From contig NZ_VTFV01000008.1 of NCBI RefSeq assembly GCF_009192745.1, positions 17,310 to 81,309 on the forward strand: DNA of 64,000 bases, read 5' to 3'. Position numbers and translations under genes: made by a program. Of the stretch, positions 55,395 to 63,979 are shown one piece after another. The notes beneath the pieces were generated by a model, which did not search any database, was not told the origin of the DNA, and was given only the letters and a program-made list of their open reading frames with translations. Position 1 is the stretch's first letter. Every line of letters starts with the position of its first letter. Origin of the DNA: Arthrobacter citreus (lineage in GTDB: Bacteria > Actinomycetota > Actinomycetes > Actinomycetales > Micrococcaceae).

Positions 55395-55507
55395 GCCCTA
55401 AGCAGCGTTATCTCCCCGAAGGTTCACCGGAACGGGCCCAAAGCAGCGTTATCTCCCCGAAGGTTCACCGGAACGGGCCCTAAGCAGCGTTATCTCCCCG
55501 AAGGTTC
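55395..55507. repeat. 41-bp tandem repeat array (about 2.8 copies)
   Basis: Units begin at 55395, 55436 and 55477 with an exact 41-base period. The unit is GCCC-W-AAGCAGCGTTATCTCC-CCGAAGGTTCACCGGAACGG; the third unit is cut after GGTTC. The copies differ at a single base (T/A), so the array is recent or under constraint. No spacer turnover is seen, so this is not CRISPR. Confidence 0.85.
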
Positions 55508-55639
55508 GTTGGGCTGCCCCGGCTGCAAGGACCACCCAGCGGGCACCCGCCCAGCGGGCACCCACCCAGCCCAACCCCCAGGCGCAATGCGGGGGAAAAC
55601 CCCATGGTGGCACGCGCCGCAAGATAGCAAGCTGGAGTC

Positions 55640-56980
55640 ATGACCAACACCTACGCCCCCGAACCTGACGCAGTACCGGGATCACGCCCGGCAGCAGTGA
55701 CGAGAACACAGCCGCGCCGCCCCGCATTCTTCCGCAGTGCCACCTGGTGTGCCTTCGGGTACCACGGCGTGAGCCTCCTGCTGGCTCCATTGGCGCTGGC
55801 GTACGCGGTGGCCACGGTGTCCCTCGGTGCGTCCCTGCTGGTCACCGTAGTGGGCCTGGTCATTGTTGCCGCCATGGTGGTTGCCGCCAGGTACTGGGGC
55901 ACCGTGAACCGGGGCCTCACCGCGTCCCTGCTGGGCCGAAGCGTTCCGGCGCCGCCGCCGTTCACCTCCCGGCGCGGGTTCTTTGGCTTCCTGCGGTCCG
56001 GGCTGGCCGACACCGCCGGCTGGCGGGCGATCGCACACATGGGCGTCAGCTTCGTGACCTCGGTGATGTCCTTTGTCCTCAGCTTCACGTTCCTGGCCAC
56101 GGGGCTGGGTTGCATGACCCACTGGTACTGGTATCAGTGGCTTCCGCCGATGCAGGCTTCGGACGGGACCTGGCACCGCGGCAGCATGATTGCCCCGGAC
56201 GTCTTTGTGGAAGGTTTCTGGTGGCAGGCAGCCTACGTGGCTGTGGGATTCCTGTTCACTTTCATCCTGTGGCCGGCCGTCAACAACGGGCTTGGGAAAC
56301 TGCAGGCACTCCTGGCCGCGGGACTCCTCGGGCCAACCTCAGCGCAGCTGCGCGTGAAGGACCTGGAGACGAGCCGCAGCGCCTCGGTCAATACCGCCGA
56401 TGCACGGCTGTCCCAGATCGAACGCGACCTGCACGACGGCACCCAGGCCCAGCTCGTAGCCATCGCCATGAAACTGGGGGACGCACGCGAGCGCCTGGCC
56501 GCAGCCGAGTCCAGCCCAGAACTGCAGCACCTGCTGGACAGCGCCCATGGCACGGCCAAGGATGCGCTCACCGATCTGCGGTCCATTGCCCGGGGCATCC
56601 GCCCGGCGGTGCTCAATGACGGACTGGATGCTGCCCTTGAATCCCTGGCCGCCAACTCGGCGCTGCCCGTGGAGCTGGACTACCGGCTTCCGGTACGCCC
56701 CGCCCCGGCGGTGGAAGCGATCGCGTACTACTGCGCCGCCGAGCTGCTCACCAACGCCGTCAAACACTCCCGCGGCACGGGAGCCTGGATCTCCGTTACG
56801 GAACAGGACAAACGGCTGTTCCTCACTGTCACCGACAACGGCGCCGGGGGCGCCAGCCCGGCAGCGGGAACAGGACTGGCTGGCCTGGCCGAACGGGTCC
56901 GCACCGTAGACGGCACCCTGCATGTCTCCTCCCCCGCCGGCGGACCTACGACGGCGACGGTCAGCCTCCCGCTGCCGTGA
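55640..56980 (+). CDS. NarL-type sensor histidine kinase
   Basis: A 446-residue membrane kinase: two to four hydrophobic segments (about residues 35-85, 130-165 and 195-215) in a sensor region of the DUF4153/Sensor type, the phospho-accepting histidine His265 in ERDLHDGTQAQLVAIAMKLG, and an HATPase domain (ELLTNAVKHSRG, DNGAGG). It pairs with the response regulator 64 bases downstream. It is embedded among lactate genes, but the stimulus is unknown. Confidence 0.9.
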   Translation: MTNTYAPEPDAVPGSRPAAVTRTQPRRPAFFRSATWCAFGYHGVSLLLAPLALAYAVATVSLGASLLVTVVGLVIVAAMVVAARYWGTVNRGLTASLLGRSVPAPPPFTSRRGFFGFLRSGLADTAGWRAIAHMGVSFVTSVMSFVLSFTFLATGLGCMTHWYWYQWLPPMQASDGTWHRGSMIAPDVFVEGFWWQAAYVAVGFLFTFILWPAVNNGLGKLQALLAAGLLGPTSAQLRVKDLETSRSASVNTADARLSQIERDLHDGTQAQLVAIAMKLGDARERLAAAESSPELQHLLDSAHGTAKDALTDLRSIARGIRPAVLNDGLDAALESLAANSALPVELDYRLPVRPAPAVEAIAYYCAAELLTNAVKHSRGTGAWISVTEQDKRLFLTVTDNGAGGASPAAGTGLAGLAERVRTVDGTLHVSSPAGGPTTATVSLPLP

Positions 56981-57044
56981 TCGGTGTCCGGCGGTTCAGG
57001 ACGGTCATTTCCGGGCAGGCCCGCCTATGGGGCAGGCTTCAAGC

Positions 57045-57704
57045 ATGAAGATTGCGATCGCCGAGGATTCAGCCCTGCTGCGCGCCGGCCTGGTGGAGTT
57101 GATGGCCGGCCGCGGCCACGACGTGGTGGCCGCGGCCGGTACCGCGGACGAGCTGTTCCTGGCGCTGGAAACCGCGCAGCCCGACGTCGTGATCCTGGAC
57201 AACCGGATGCCGCCCACCCACACCAGCGAGGGAATCCGGGCTGCACTCCTCCTGCGCGAAACGCGCCCGGAGATCGGCGTGCTGCTCCTGTCCCAGTACG
57301 TCGAGACCCGCTACGCCACGCAGCTCTTCGCCGGCCAGCCGCGCGGGACCGGTTACCTGCTCAAGGACAGGGTGGCGGATGTGAGCAGTTTCCTGGACGC
57401 CCTGGAACGCATCCATACCGGGGAGACCGTGCTGGACCCCGAGGTAGTGCGGCAGCTGATGGGCGTTTCCAGGGCGGCCGGGCTGGGCGCGCTTACCCCG
57501 CGGGAACGCGATGTCCTGGACCTCATGGCCCAGGGACGGACAAATGCCGGTATCTGTGCTGAACTGTTCCTCTCCGCCGGCGCGGTGGAGAAGCACATCA
57601 CCTCGATTTTCAGCAAGCTGCAGCTGGCACCAGCGGCCGGGGACCACAGACGGGTCCTGGCCGTTCTGCAGTACTTACAGGCCGTCCCGCCCGGCGTGGT
57701 CTGA
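57045..57704 (+). CDS. NarL-family response regulator
   Basis: A 219-residue regulator: receiver domain (residues about 1-120) with the phospho-acceptor Asp52 in VVILDNRMPP, and a LuxR-type helix-turn-helix (LTPRERDVLDLMAQGRTNAGICAELFLSAGAVEKHITSIFSKL). Its last codons and stop lie inside an LldR-type palindrome. Partner of the kinase upstream. Confidence 0.92.
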   Translation: MKIAIAEDSALLRAGLVELMAGRGHDVVAAAGTADELFLALETAQPDVVILDNRMPPTHTSEGIRAALLLRETRPEIGVLLLSQYVETRYATQLFAGQPRGTGYLLKDRVADVSSFLDALERIHTGETVLDPEVVRQLMGVSRAAGLGALTPRERDVLDLMAQGRTNAGICAELFLSAGAVEKHITSIFSKLQLAPAAGDHRRVLAVLQYLQAVPPGVV

Positions 57705-57707
57705 CCA
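57697..57707. promoter_or_regulatory. lldR: LldR-type operator before the D-lactate dehydrogenase
   Basis: TGGTCTGACCA, identical to the two lldP sites. It overlaps the response regulator's last valine codons and its TGA stop and lies 76 bases before the dehydrogenase start. It links this gene to the LldR regulon. Confidence 0.7.
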
Positions 57708-57783
57708 TTTCCTGGAAACCGTCTTCGCGGAATAGATTTGATCCGGGAGACAAGTCCCCGTCTATGCCATGGATCAGGATCGT

Positions 57784-60594
57784 ATGTCAGTCACAGCGCA
57801 CAACACCGCCACCGCCATTTCCGAGCTGGGGAGCGGAGGAATCAGCACCCGGGAGATCGACCGCCGCAAAATGGCGCACGATGCTTCCCATTACCTCCTG
57901 ATCCCGGAGGCGGTTGCCACGCCCTCCACCACGGATGAAGTGGCGCAGCTGATGCGCCGCAGCCGCGAATTGGGTATCCCGGCAACGTTCCGCTCGGGCG
58001 GCACCTCGCTCTCCGGGCAGGCAGTGAGCGACAGCCTGCTGATCGACACCCGCCAGCACTTCCGGGACATTGAAGTGCTCGACGGCGGTGCCCGCGTCCG
58101 GGTGGCTCCCGGTGCCACGGTGCGCTCGGTCAACTCCAGGCTGGCCGCCTTTGGCCGGAAGCTCGGCCCCGATCCGGCCAGCGAAATTGCCTGCACCATT
58201 GGCGGCGTCGTGGCCAACAACTCTTCCGGCATGGCCTGCGGGACCGAGTTCAACACCTACCGGACCCTTGAATCGATGGTCCTGGTGCTGGCCAGCGGCA
58301 CGGTCCTGGATACCGGAGCGCCGGACGCCGAAGAGAAGCTGCGCGCCCTGGAACCGGAACTCTTCGAAGGACTGCTGCGCCTGCGCGGCCGGATTGTGGC
58401 GAACCCGGACTCCGTTGCCACCATCACCCGCCTGTTCTCCATGAAGAACACCATGGGCTACGGACTGAACTCCTTCCTGGACTTCGAAAACCCGGCCGAC
58501 ATCCTGGCGCACCTGATGATCGGCAGCGAAGGCACCCTGGGCTTCGTGGCGCAGGCAACCTTCCGCACCATCCCGGCCCTGCCGAAGGTCGCCACCGGCC
58601 TGATGTTCTTTGAAACGCTCGACGCCGCTGCCACCGCGCTGCCCGAGCTCACCGCCACGGGACTGGCCACCGTAGAGCTCATGGACGCCACGTCCCTGCG
58701 CGTGGCCCAGCAGGCCGCGGACGCTCCGCTGGAACTGCGGGGCCTGGAACTGAAGTCCCATGCGGCCCTGCTCGTGGAGCACCAGGCGGCCACTGCCGAG
58801 GAACTGGAGGCCAAGCGGAACGCTTCCCTGCCGCTCTTTGAGTCGCTGCGCCTGGCAGCACCGTTCGCCATGACCACCAATGCCCGGGACCGCGCCGGGA
58901 TGTGGCACATGCGCAAGGGCCTCTACACCACGGTGGCGGGCGCCCGGCCCTCCGGCACCAACGCCCTGCTGGAGGACATCGTGGTGCCGGTGCCGTCGCT
59001 GGCACGGACCTGCGCCGAGCTGGCCACCCTGTTCACGGCCCACCACTACCGGGACTCCGTGATCTTTGGGCATGCCAAGGACGGCAACATCCACTTCATG
59101 CTCAATGAGAACTTCAGCGACCCGGCCGAACTGGCCCGCTATGAGGCCTTCACCGAGGAAATGGTGGACCTGGTCCTTGGTGAAGGCGGCTCGCTGAAGG
59201 CCGAGCACGGCACCGGCCGGATCATGGCACCCTACGTCCGCCGCCAGTACGGCGATGAGCTGTACGACATCATGGTGGAGGTCAAGCGCCTGATCGACCC
59301 CGCGAACCTGCTCAACCCCGGCGTGCTGATCAACGAGGATCCGCGGTCCTACGTGCAGAACCTCAAGGTAGCCCCCACGGTTGAAAAAGAAGTGGACCGC
59401 TGCGTGGAGTGCGGCTACTGCGAACCCGTGTGCCCCAGCAAGGACCTCACCACCACGCCGCGCCAGCGCATTGTGCTCCGCCGCGAAATTGCCGACGCCG
59501 AAGCCCGCGGCGATTCGGTGCTCGCTGCCACCCTGCGTGCGGACTACGACTACGACGGCGTGCAGACCTGCGCCGTGGACGGGATGTGCGGCACAGCCTG
59601 CCCCGTGCTGATCAACACCGGGGACCTGGTCCGCCGGCTCCGCGCGGAGAACACCAACAAGGCAGCCGACGCCGGCTGGAAGGCCGCGGCCGGGCACTGG
59701 GGCACCATGACCTCCGTGGGCGGCAAGGCCCTGACCCTGGCCAAGGCTGTGCCCTCTCCCCTGCCCAAGCTGGCCACCGCCGTCGGGCGTGCCGTCCTTG
59801 GCGCGGACAATGTGCAGTCCTACGACACAGTGCTGCCGGGCGGCGGCACCCGGCGCACACCGCATGAGGACGCCGACCCGGTGGCAGTGTTCTTCCCGGC
59901 CTGCATCGGCACCATGTTCGGGCCGGCCGGAGGCGGTGAAGGATCCGCACCGGCGTTCATGGAACTCTGCGAACGTGCCGGGGTTGGGGTGCGCATTCCC
60001 AAGGGCATCGAAAACCTGTGCTGCGGCACCCCCTGGAAGTCCAAGGGCTTCACCTCCGGCTACCAGGACATGACCGAGAAGGTGCTCGCCAACCTGTGGG
60101 TAGCCACGGGCGGAGGAGAGCTCCCGGTGGTGTGCGATGCCGCTTCCTGCACCGAAGGGCTGGACACCATGAAGCGCCTGGCCGGTGAAAGCCCGGTCTA
60201 CCCGGGCCTGCGGTTCGTGGACTCCGTTGACTTTGTCCGCGAGAGCATCCTCCCCCGGCTGGAGGTGACCCGGAAACTGGGCTCGCTGGCACTGCACCCC
60301 ACCTGCTCCTCCACCCAGCTGGGCGCCAATGATGCACTCACTGAGATTGCGGCAGCGGTCAGCTCCGAAGTCTTCGTGCCGCCGAGCTGGGGCTGCTGCG
60401 CCTTCGCCGGAGACCGCGGGCTGCTGCACCCCGAGCTCACTGCCTCGGCAACCCAAAAGCAGGCCGAGGAGATCAATGCACGCGTCTTCGACGGGTACGC
60501 CTCGGTGAACCGCACCTGCGAAATCGGCATGAGCAAGGCCACCGGGCACAGCTACCGCCACATCCTGGAGTACCTGGCCGAAGCCACGCGCTAA
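57784..60594 (+). CDS. dld: FAD/4Fe-4S D-lactate dehydrogenase (large, fused type)
   Basis: A 936-residue fused enzyme: an FAD-binding PCMH domain (about residues 30-260, RSGGTSLSGQA and GGVVANNSSGM), an FAD-linked oxidase C-terminal domain (about 270-525, FGHAKDGNIHFM, EHGTGR), two 4Fe-4S motifs (Cys540-x2-Cys543-x2-Cys546-x3-Cys550 in CVECGYCEPVCP, and CAVDGMCGTACP from residue 596), and two CCG segments (ENLCCGTPWKS, WGCCAFAGDRG). It oxidises D-lactate (or glycolate) to the 2-oxo acid. ATG 57784 has AGGAT close upstream; 57769 is an alternative. Confidence 0.92.
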   Translation: MSVTAHNTATAISELGSGGISTREIDRRKMAHDASHYLLIPEAVATPSTTDEVAQLMRRSRELGIPATFRSGGTSLSGQAVSDSLLIDTRQHFRDIEVLDGGARVRVAPGATVRSVNSRLAAFGRKLGPDPASEIACTIGGVVANNSSGMACGTEFNTYRTLESMVLVLASGTVLDTGAPDAEEKLRALEPELFEGLLRLRGRIVANPDSVATITRLFSMKNTMGYGLNSFLDFENPADILAHLMIGSEGTLGFVAQATFRTIPALPKVATGLMFFETLDAAATALPELTATGLATVELMDATSLRVAQQAADAPLELRGLELKSHAALLVEHQAATAEELEAKRNASLPLFESLRLAAPFAMTTNARDRAGMWHMRKGLYTTVAGARPSGTNALLEDIVVPVPSLARTCAELATLFTAHHYRDSVIFGHAKDGNIHFMLNENFSDPAELARYEAFTEEMVDLVLGEGGSLKAEHGTGRIMAPYVRRQYGDELYDIMVEVKRLIDPANLLNPGVLINEDPRSYVQNLKVAPTVEKEVDRCVECGYCEPVCPSKDLTTTPRQRIVLRREIADAEARGDSVLAATLRADYDYDGVQTCAVDGMCGTACPVLINTGDLVRRLRAENTNKAADAGWKAAAGHWGTMTSVGGKALTLAKAVPSPLPKLATAVGRAVLGADNVQSYDTVLPGGGTRRTPHEDADPVAVFFPACIGTMFGPAGGGEGSAPAFMELCERAGVGVRIPKGIENLCCGTPWKSKGFTSGYQDMTEKVLANLWVATGGGELPVVCDAASCTEGLDTMKRLAGESPVYPGLRFVDSVDFVRESILPRLEVTRKLGSLALHPTCSSTQLGANDALTEIAAAVSSEVFVPPSWGCCAFAGDRGLLHPELTASATQKQAEEINARVFDGYASVNRTCEIGMSKATGHSYRHILEYLAEATR

Positions 60595-60633
60595 GGGGCC
60601 GGCCACCGGTTCGACTCGGACACCGCCGCAGGA

Positions 60634-60660
60634 GCAGAATCGAAAGAGAGCAGATTCTGC
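60634..60660 (+). terminator. Hairpin after the D-lactate dehydrogenase gene
   Basis: Arms GCAGAATC (60634-60641) and GATTCTGC (60653-60660) with an 11-base loop, 40 bases after the stop; no strong T-run. Confidence 0.55.
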
Positions 60661-60683
60661 ATCCTGTCGGAGGATGAGCTTCC

Positions 60684-61604
60684 ATGAGCAACGCAAGGGA
60701 CGCGCTGGCCGCTGGTGCGCTCGTGTTCGCGCTGGCTGCTGGTGCAGCAGGTTGTTCAGTGCCGGGCGACGGCGGAACCGGCGCTGCCGAACCATACCGG
60801 ACGGTTGTGCCGGCACCTTCGCCGGCCGTCAGCGTGCCGGCTGACACACGGGCCGGAGGCGGGCTGCCGGACAACTACGTTCCCGTCCCCGCCCCGGAGC
60901 CGGCCACCCGCTCAGCGGCCCCCGAGCCGGTTCCGGAACCGGATGAGAAAGCCGATTCGGAATCAGCGGATGCTGCGGATCCGTTCGACGCCGCCACTTC
61001 CGCCACAGGGACCGGCGCCGGCCCCGGCACGGAAACAGCCCCCGTACCGGGTCCGGACCAGCGTGCGCTGGCCGCCGGCACGTCATGGGATGCCGCCGAA
61101 CAGGAGCGGGTCGCGGCTGCCCTTGCTGCCGCGGATGCCTACACCGCCGCCCATCCGGAAACGGCAGAGGCGGCCGTCTACGCTTCGGTCCGCGCGGATT
61201 TGGCCTGCCGGACGGCCCAGGACGGCACCGCGCTGGTAACCCGGGCGCTGCGGAGCGCCGGCTACACCTTCACCGGCTGCGGCCCGGAAGAGATTCTCAG
61301 CTGGTTCGCCGGGCACCCGGGCTACGGCGCCGTCCTGCCGGACGCTTCCGCCGCCCGGCCGGGCTCGCTCGTGGTGGCCTGCGCACCTTCTGGAGAAAGG
61401 GTACTCGGGGTGTATCTGGGCGACGGACTGGCGGTCTTCGGCAGTGACGCAGCGGCCGCCGCCGGCATCGTTTCCGGCCCGGCACGGACCCCTGCCGACC
61501 ATTCCGTCGTCGCCCCTGCGGACCTGTGGGGCACCCGGCTTCTGCCTGCGGGCGCCCGGGCAGGACAAGCTCCCGTTTACGTCCGGCCTGCACCGTTCGT
61601 CTGA
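60684..61604 (+). CDS. Lipoprotein with degenerate NlpC/P60-like domain
   Basis: A 306-residue lipoprotein: signal and lipobox AAGC (Cys24), then a Pro/Ala/Glu-rich spacer (about 30-145), then a C-terminal region that reads like an NlpC/P60 hydrolase fold (DLACRTAQDGTALVTRALRSAGY, RPGSLVVACAPSG, LGVYLGDGLAVF). The usual catalytic Cys-Ser (DCSGL) and the histidine before the GIYLGDG strand are absent or altered here. It is anchored to the outer face of the membrane. ATG 60684 has GGAGGA upstream. Confidence 0.7.
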   Translation: MSNARDALAAGALVFALAAGAAGCSVPGDGGTGAAEPYRTVVPAPSPAVSVPADTRAGGGLPDNYVPVPAPEPATRSAAPEPVPEPDEKADSESADAADPFDAATSATGTGAGPGTETAPVPGPDQRALAAGTSWDAAEQERVAAALAAADAYTAAHPETAEAAVYASVRADLACRTAQDGTALVTRALRSAGYTFTGCGPEEILSWFAGHPGYGAVLPDASAARPGSLVVACAPSGERVLGVYLGDGLAVFGSDAAAAAGIVSGPARTPADHSVVAPADLWGTRLLPAGARAGQAPVYVRPAPFV

Positions 61605-61643
61605 CGGGTTTGGGGTTTCCGCCCTAAAAACGGGTCTTGCAAT

Positions 61644-61670
61644 CTTACTTTCTTCACCGTATAAAGTAAG
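61644..61670. promoter_or_regulatory. Inverted repeat overlapping the ROK gene start
   Basis: CTTACTTT (61644-61651) and AAAGTAAG (61663-61670) form an exact inverted repeat with 11 bases between, ending one base before the ROK ATG. ROK (NagC/Mlc-type) repressors commonly bind such AT-rich repeats; self-control is likely. Confidence 0.65.
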
Positions 61671-61671
61671 A

Positions 61672-62808
61672 ATGTCATCCACCTCACATGCCCCAACCGG
61701 CCGCCGGGAACTTCGGCGCATCCGGGTGGAGTCCGTGGTGGGAGCCCTCCTATCCCAGGGCCCCATCTCCCGCACCGACCTTGCTGCGGCCACCGGATAC
61801 AGCCCCTCCACCGTGACCGGAATCGTGCATGAACTGCAGGAGCTTGGTTACCTCCATGAAGTCGGCCAGCGCGAATCCACCGGGGGCCGGCGCCGGACCC
61901 TCATGGAAATCGACCGCTCTGCGGTAGTCCTGGTGGTCGCCGAAATCTCCAGCGGCAGCGTTCGTGCCAGCCTGGTTGACCTCGATGCCAAGGTGCTGGA
62001 AACCCGGGACTCGGTATTCGACGCCGAAGATCCGGTGTCCTCAACGGCACGCGCCGTTTCCGAGCTCGCCGACGCCGCACCCCGCCGCCCGGCCCGGCTG
62101 GTGCTGGCACTGCCCGGCGTCGTCGGCAATGACGGCACCGTCAGCCTGGCACCGGATTTCGCCGCCGCGAACGGGTCCGAGCTCGCCACCGAACTGCAGC
62201 GCCGCACCGGACTGCAGGTCACGCTTGAAAACGACGTCAATCTGGTGGCCCTCGGCGAGCGCAGCGCCGGCGCAGCGGCCGGCGTCGACGACCTGGTGCT
62301 GATCCACGTGGCCGAAGGCATCGGCGCCACCATTCTGAGCGGCGGCAGGCTCCTCCACGGCGCGACCCGCTCTGCCGGCGAAGTCGGCTTCCTGCCCGTT
62401 GCCCCGCGGCCGCTCCCCCATGGCAACCGCGGCCCCTTCGAAGCTGCGTGGAGCACCCCTGCCATTGCTGCCGCGGCACATTCGGGAGGGCTCGACGCCG
62501 ACGGGCCGGTCATTGCGCGTATGTGCACCGATGAGCGCGCCCGGACACTGCGCGACGACGTCCTGGACGCCTGGGCCTGGGCCGCCGTCGTCTGTGCCTG
62601 TGTCCTGAACCCCGCACTCGTTGTCTTCTCCGGGGACGCCGTCGAGCTGGATGACCAGGCACGCGCCGCACTGGCCAACCGGATCCGCGCCGCCGCACCG
62701 TCTGCCCCGGATGTCGCATTCGCCTCGCTGGGCACCGCAGGCATCCTCCACGGCGCCGTGGCCCGCGTTTTGGAAGACCCCTCAGCCCTCATCACACCCG
62801 CCGGATAG
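61672..62808 (+). CDS. ROK-family transcriptional regulator
   Basis: A 378-residue ROK protein with an N-terminal winged helix (ISRTDLAAATGYSPSTVTGIVHEL, about residues 30-60) and a sugar-kinase-like ROK domain (VLALPGVV, LENDVNLVALGE, LIHVAEGIGATI). Kinase-type zinc-binding motifs are not seen. An inverted repeat abuts its ATG. The next gene is a ferric-type binding protein 52 bases on, so sensing of a sugar-linked ligand or iron source is possible. Confidence 0.9.
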   Translation: MSSTSHAPTGRRELRRIRVESVVGALLSQGPISRTDLAAATGYSPSTVTGIVHELQELGYLHEVGQRESTGGRRRTLMEIDRSAVVLVVAEISSGSVRASLVDLDAKVLETRDSVFDAEDPVSSTARAVSELADAAPRRPARLVLALPGVVGNDGTVSLAPDFAAANGSELATELQRRTGLQVTLENDVNLVALGERSAGAAAGVDDLVLIHVAEGIGATILSGGRLLHGATRSAGEVGFLPVAPRPLPHGNRGPFEAAWSTPAIAAAAHSGGLDADGPVIARMCTDERARTLRDDVLDAWAWAAVVCACVLNPALVVFSGDAVELDDQARAALANRIRAAAPSAPDVAFASLGTAGILHGAVARVLEDPSALITPAG

Positions 62809-62860
62809 CCTCCGGCACCCAGAGATCACCCCCGCACCATCCAAACCCAAGGAGAAGTAC

Positions 62861-63925
62861 ATGATCCGCACTGTCCGCAAACCGCTCGGCGCCGTTGCCG
62901 GCGGCCTCGCGCTGATGCTCGCTCTCTCATCCTGCGGCCTGGACGATTCGTCCTCCGGAGCCGAGGGGTCCGACGGCGGCACCCTCACTATCTACACCGC
63001 CCGGGACAAAGGCCTCGCCGAAGCAGTCGTGGCCGACTTCGAGGCAGCCAACCCGGACTACGCCGGCAAGGTGGAGATCCTCACCCTCGGCGCACAGGAA
63101 GCGCTGGAGCGCATCCGTGCCGAGAAGGCCAACCCGCAGGGTGATATCTGGTGGGGCGGCACCGGCCAGCAGATGAAGCAGGCAGCCGGGGACGACGTCC
63201 TCGCCCCTGCCCCGGAAGCCGTCGTTGACGCCGTCCCCGAGGAACTGCGTGATCCGAGCGGCCTGTGGGTCGGCGAAATGCAGCTGGCCGAGGTCATCTT
63301 CTACAACCACGACATGCTCAGCGAAGAAGAAGCCCCCAAGGACTGGGACGACCTGATTGCTCCGGAAATGGCTGACAAGGTGGCTATCCGCGACGTCGAG
63401 GCTTCCGGCACCATGCGCAGCATTTACGCAGCCATGATCGACCGCCAGTACGACGCCGCAGGCTCGCCCGAGGCCGGTTACGACTGGCTGCGCAAGCTCG
63501 ACGCCAACACCAAGGTGTACGCAGCGAACCCCACCGACCTGTACCTGCGCGTGACCCGCCAGGAAGCCGCCGCCAGCGCCTGGAACCTGCAGGACGTCAT
63601 GCTGCAGATCGAGAAGCAGAACGCTCCCTACACCCCGGTAGTCCCGGCATCCGGTGCCCCGATGCTGGTGGACGGTGTGGCCAAGATCAAGAACGGGCCG
63701 TCCAGCGAAGCCGCTGACGCGTTCCTCGAGTTCCTCTTCAGTGAAGAGACCCAGAAGGACCTCTCCGAGACCTACTACCAGATCCCCTCGATCGAGATGA
63801 CCGAGACCCCGGCCTGGCTGGCCGAGCTGGACCTGGTTGAAATGGACGTCGACTGGGACCGCATTGGCCAGAACGAATCCGAGTGGATCGGCTACTGGGC
63901 CGAAAACATCAAGGGCAAGGGCTAA
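62861..63925 (+). CDS. ABC transporter substrate-binding lipoprotein (ferric/AfuA-like)
   Basis: A 354-residue lipoprotein with lipobox LSSC (Cys25). The mature part resembles the iron(III)-type extracellular binding proteins (LTIYTARDKGLAEAVVADFE, WWGGTGQQMKQA, YDWLRKLDANTKVYAAN), which also include aminoethylphosphonate and sugar-phosphate binders. ATG 62861 has AAGGAG ten bases upstream. It follows the ROK gene in the same direction, and permeases should lie to the right of the window. Confidence 0.87.
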   Translation: MIRTVRKPLGAVAGGLALMLALSSCGLDDSSSGAEGSDGGTLTIYTARDKGLAEAVVADFEAANPDYAGKVEILTLGAQEALERIRAEKANPQGDIWWGGTGQQMKQAAGDDVLAPAPEAVVDAVPEELRDPSGLWVGEMQLAEVIFYNHDMLSEEEAPKDWDDLIAPEMADKVAIRDVEASGTMRSIYAAMIDRQYDAAGSPEAGYDWLRKLDANTKVYAANPTDLYLRVTRQEAAASAWNLQDVMLQIEKQNAPYTPVVPASGAPMLVDGVAKIKNGPSSEAADAFLEFLFSEETQKDLSETYYQIPSIEMTETPAWLAELDLVEMDVDWDRIGQNESEWIGYWAENIKGKG

Positions 63926-63937
63926 CCCAGCCCGGAC

Positions 63938-63979
63938 AGGCGGGCGGGGCCCGGGGGGCCGGCCGGCGGCCCCCCACGG
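63938..63979. terminator. GC-rich hairpin region at the window end
   Basis: The sequence after the binding-protein stop is very GC-rich with a near-palindrome GGGGGGCC-N7-GGCCCCCC, followed by C-runs rather than T-runs. It may terminate or attenuate the transcript; the full context is cut by the window. Confidence 0.45.

Larger units (their letters stand above)
55187..55639. other. 453-bp intergenic region with several repeat types
   Basis: No coding frame is supported here. The first 80 bases repeat CGGCGGCGCGG and GGGCGCG-type words. Then come inverted copies of AACCTTCGGGGAG (55323 and 55364), the 41-bp direct repeats (55395-55507), and two copies of CCCAGCGGGCACCC at 55535-55564. The promoter of the histidine kinase must lie in the last 80 bases. 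Confidence 0.5.

Noticed and set aside
55395..55507. CRISPR array
   Set aside because: Tandem units are contiguous with an almost identical 41-base period; there are no unique spacers and no cas genes.
57787..60816. Very long minus-strand open frame (1009 codons) opposite the D-lactate dehydrogenase
   Set aside because: It lies exactly antisense to a protein full of recognised motifs; high GC makes such shadow frames common, and its composition (Gly, His, Val, Arg rich) matches no family.
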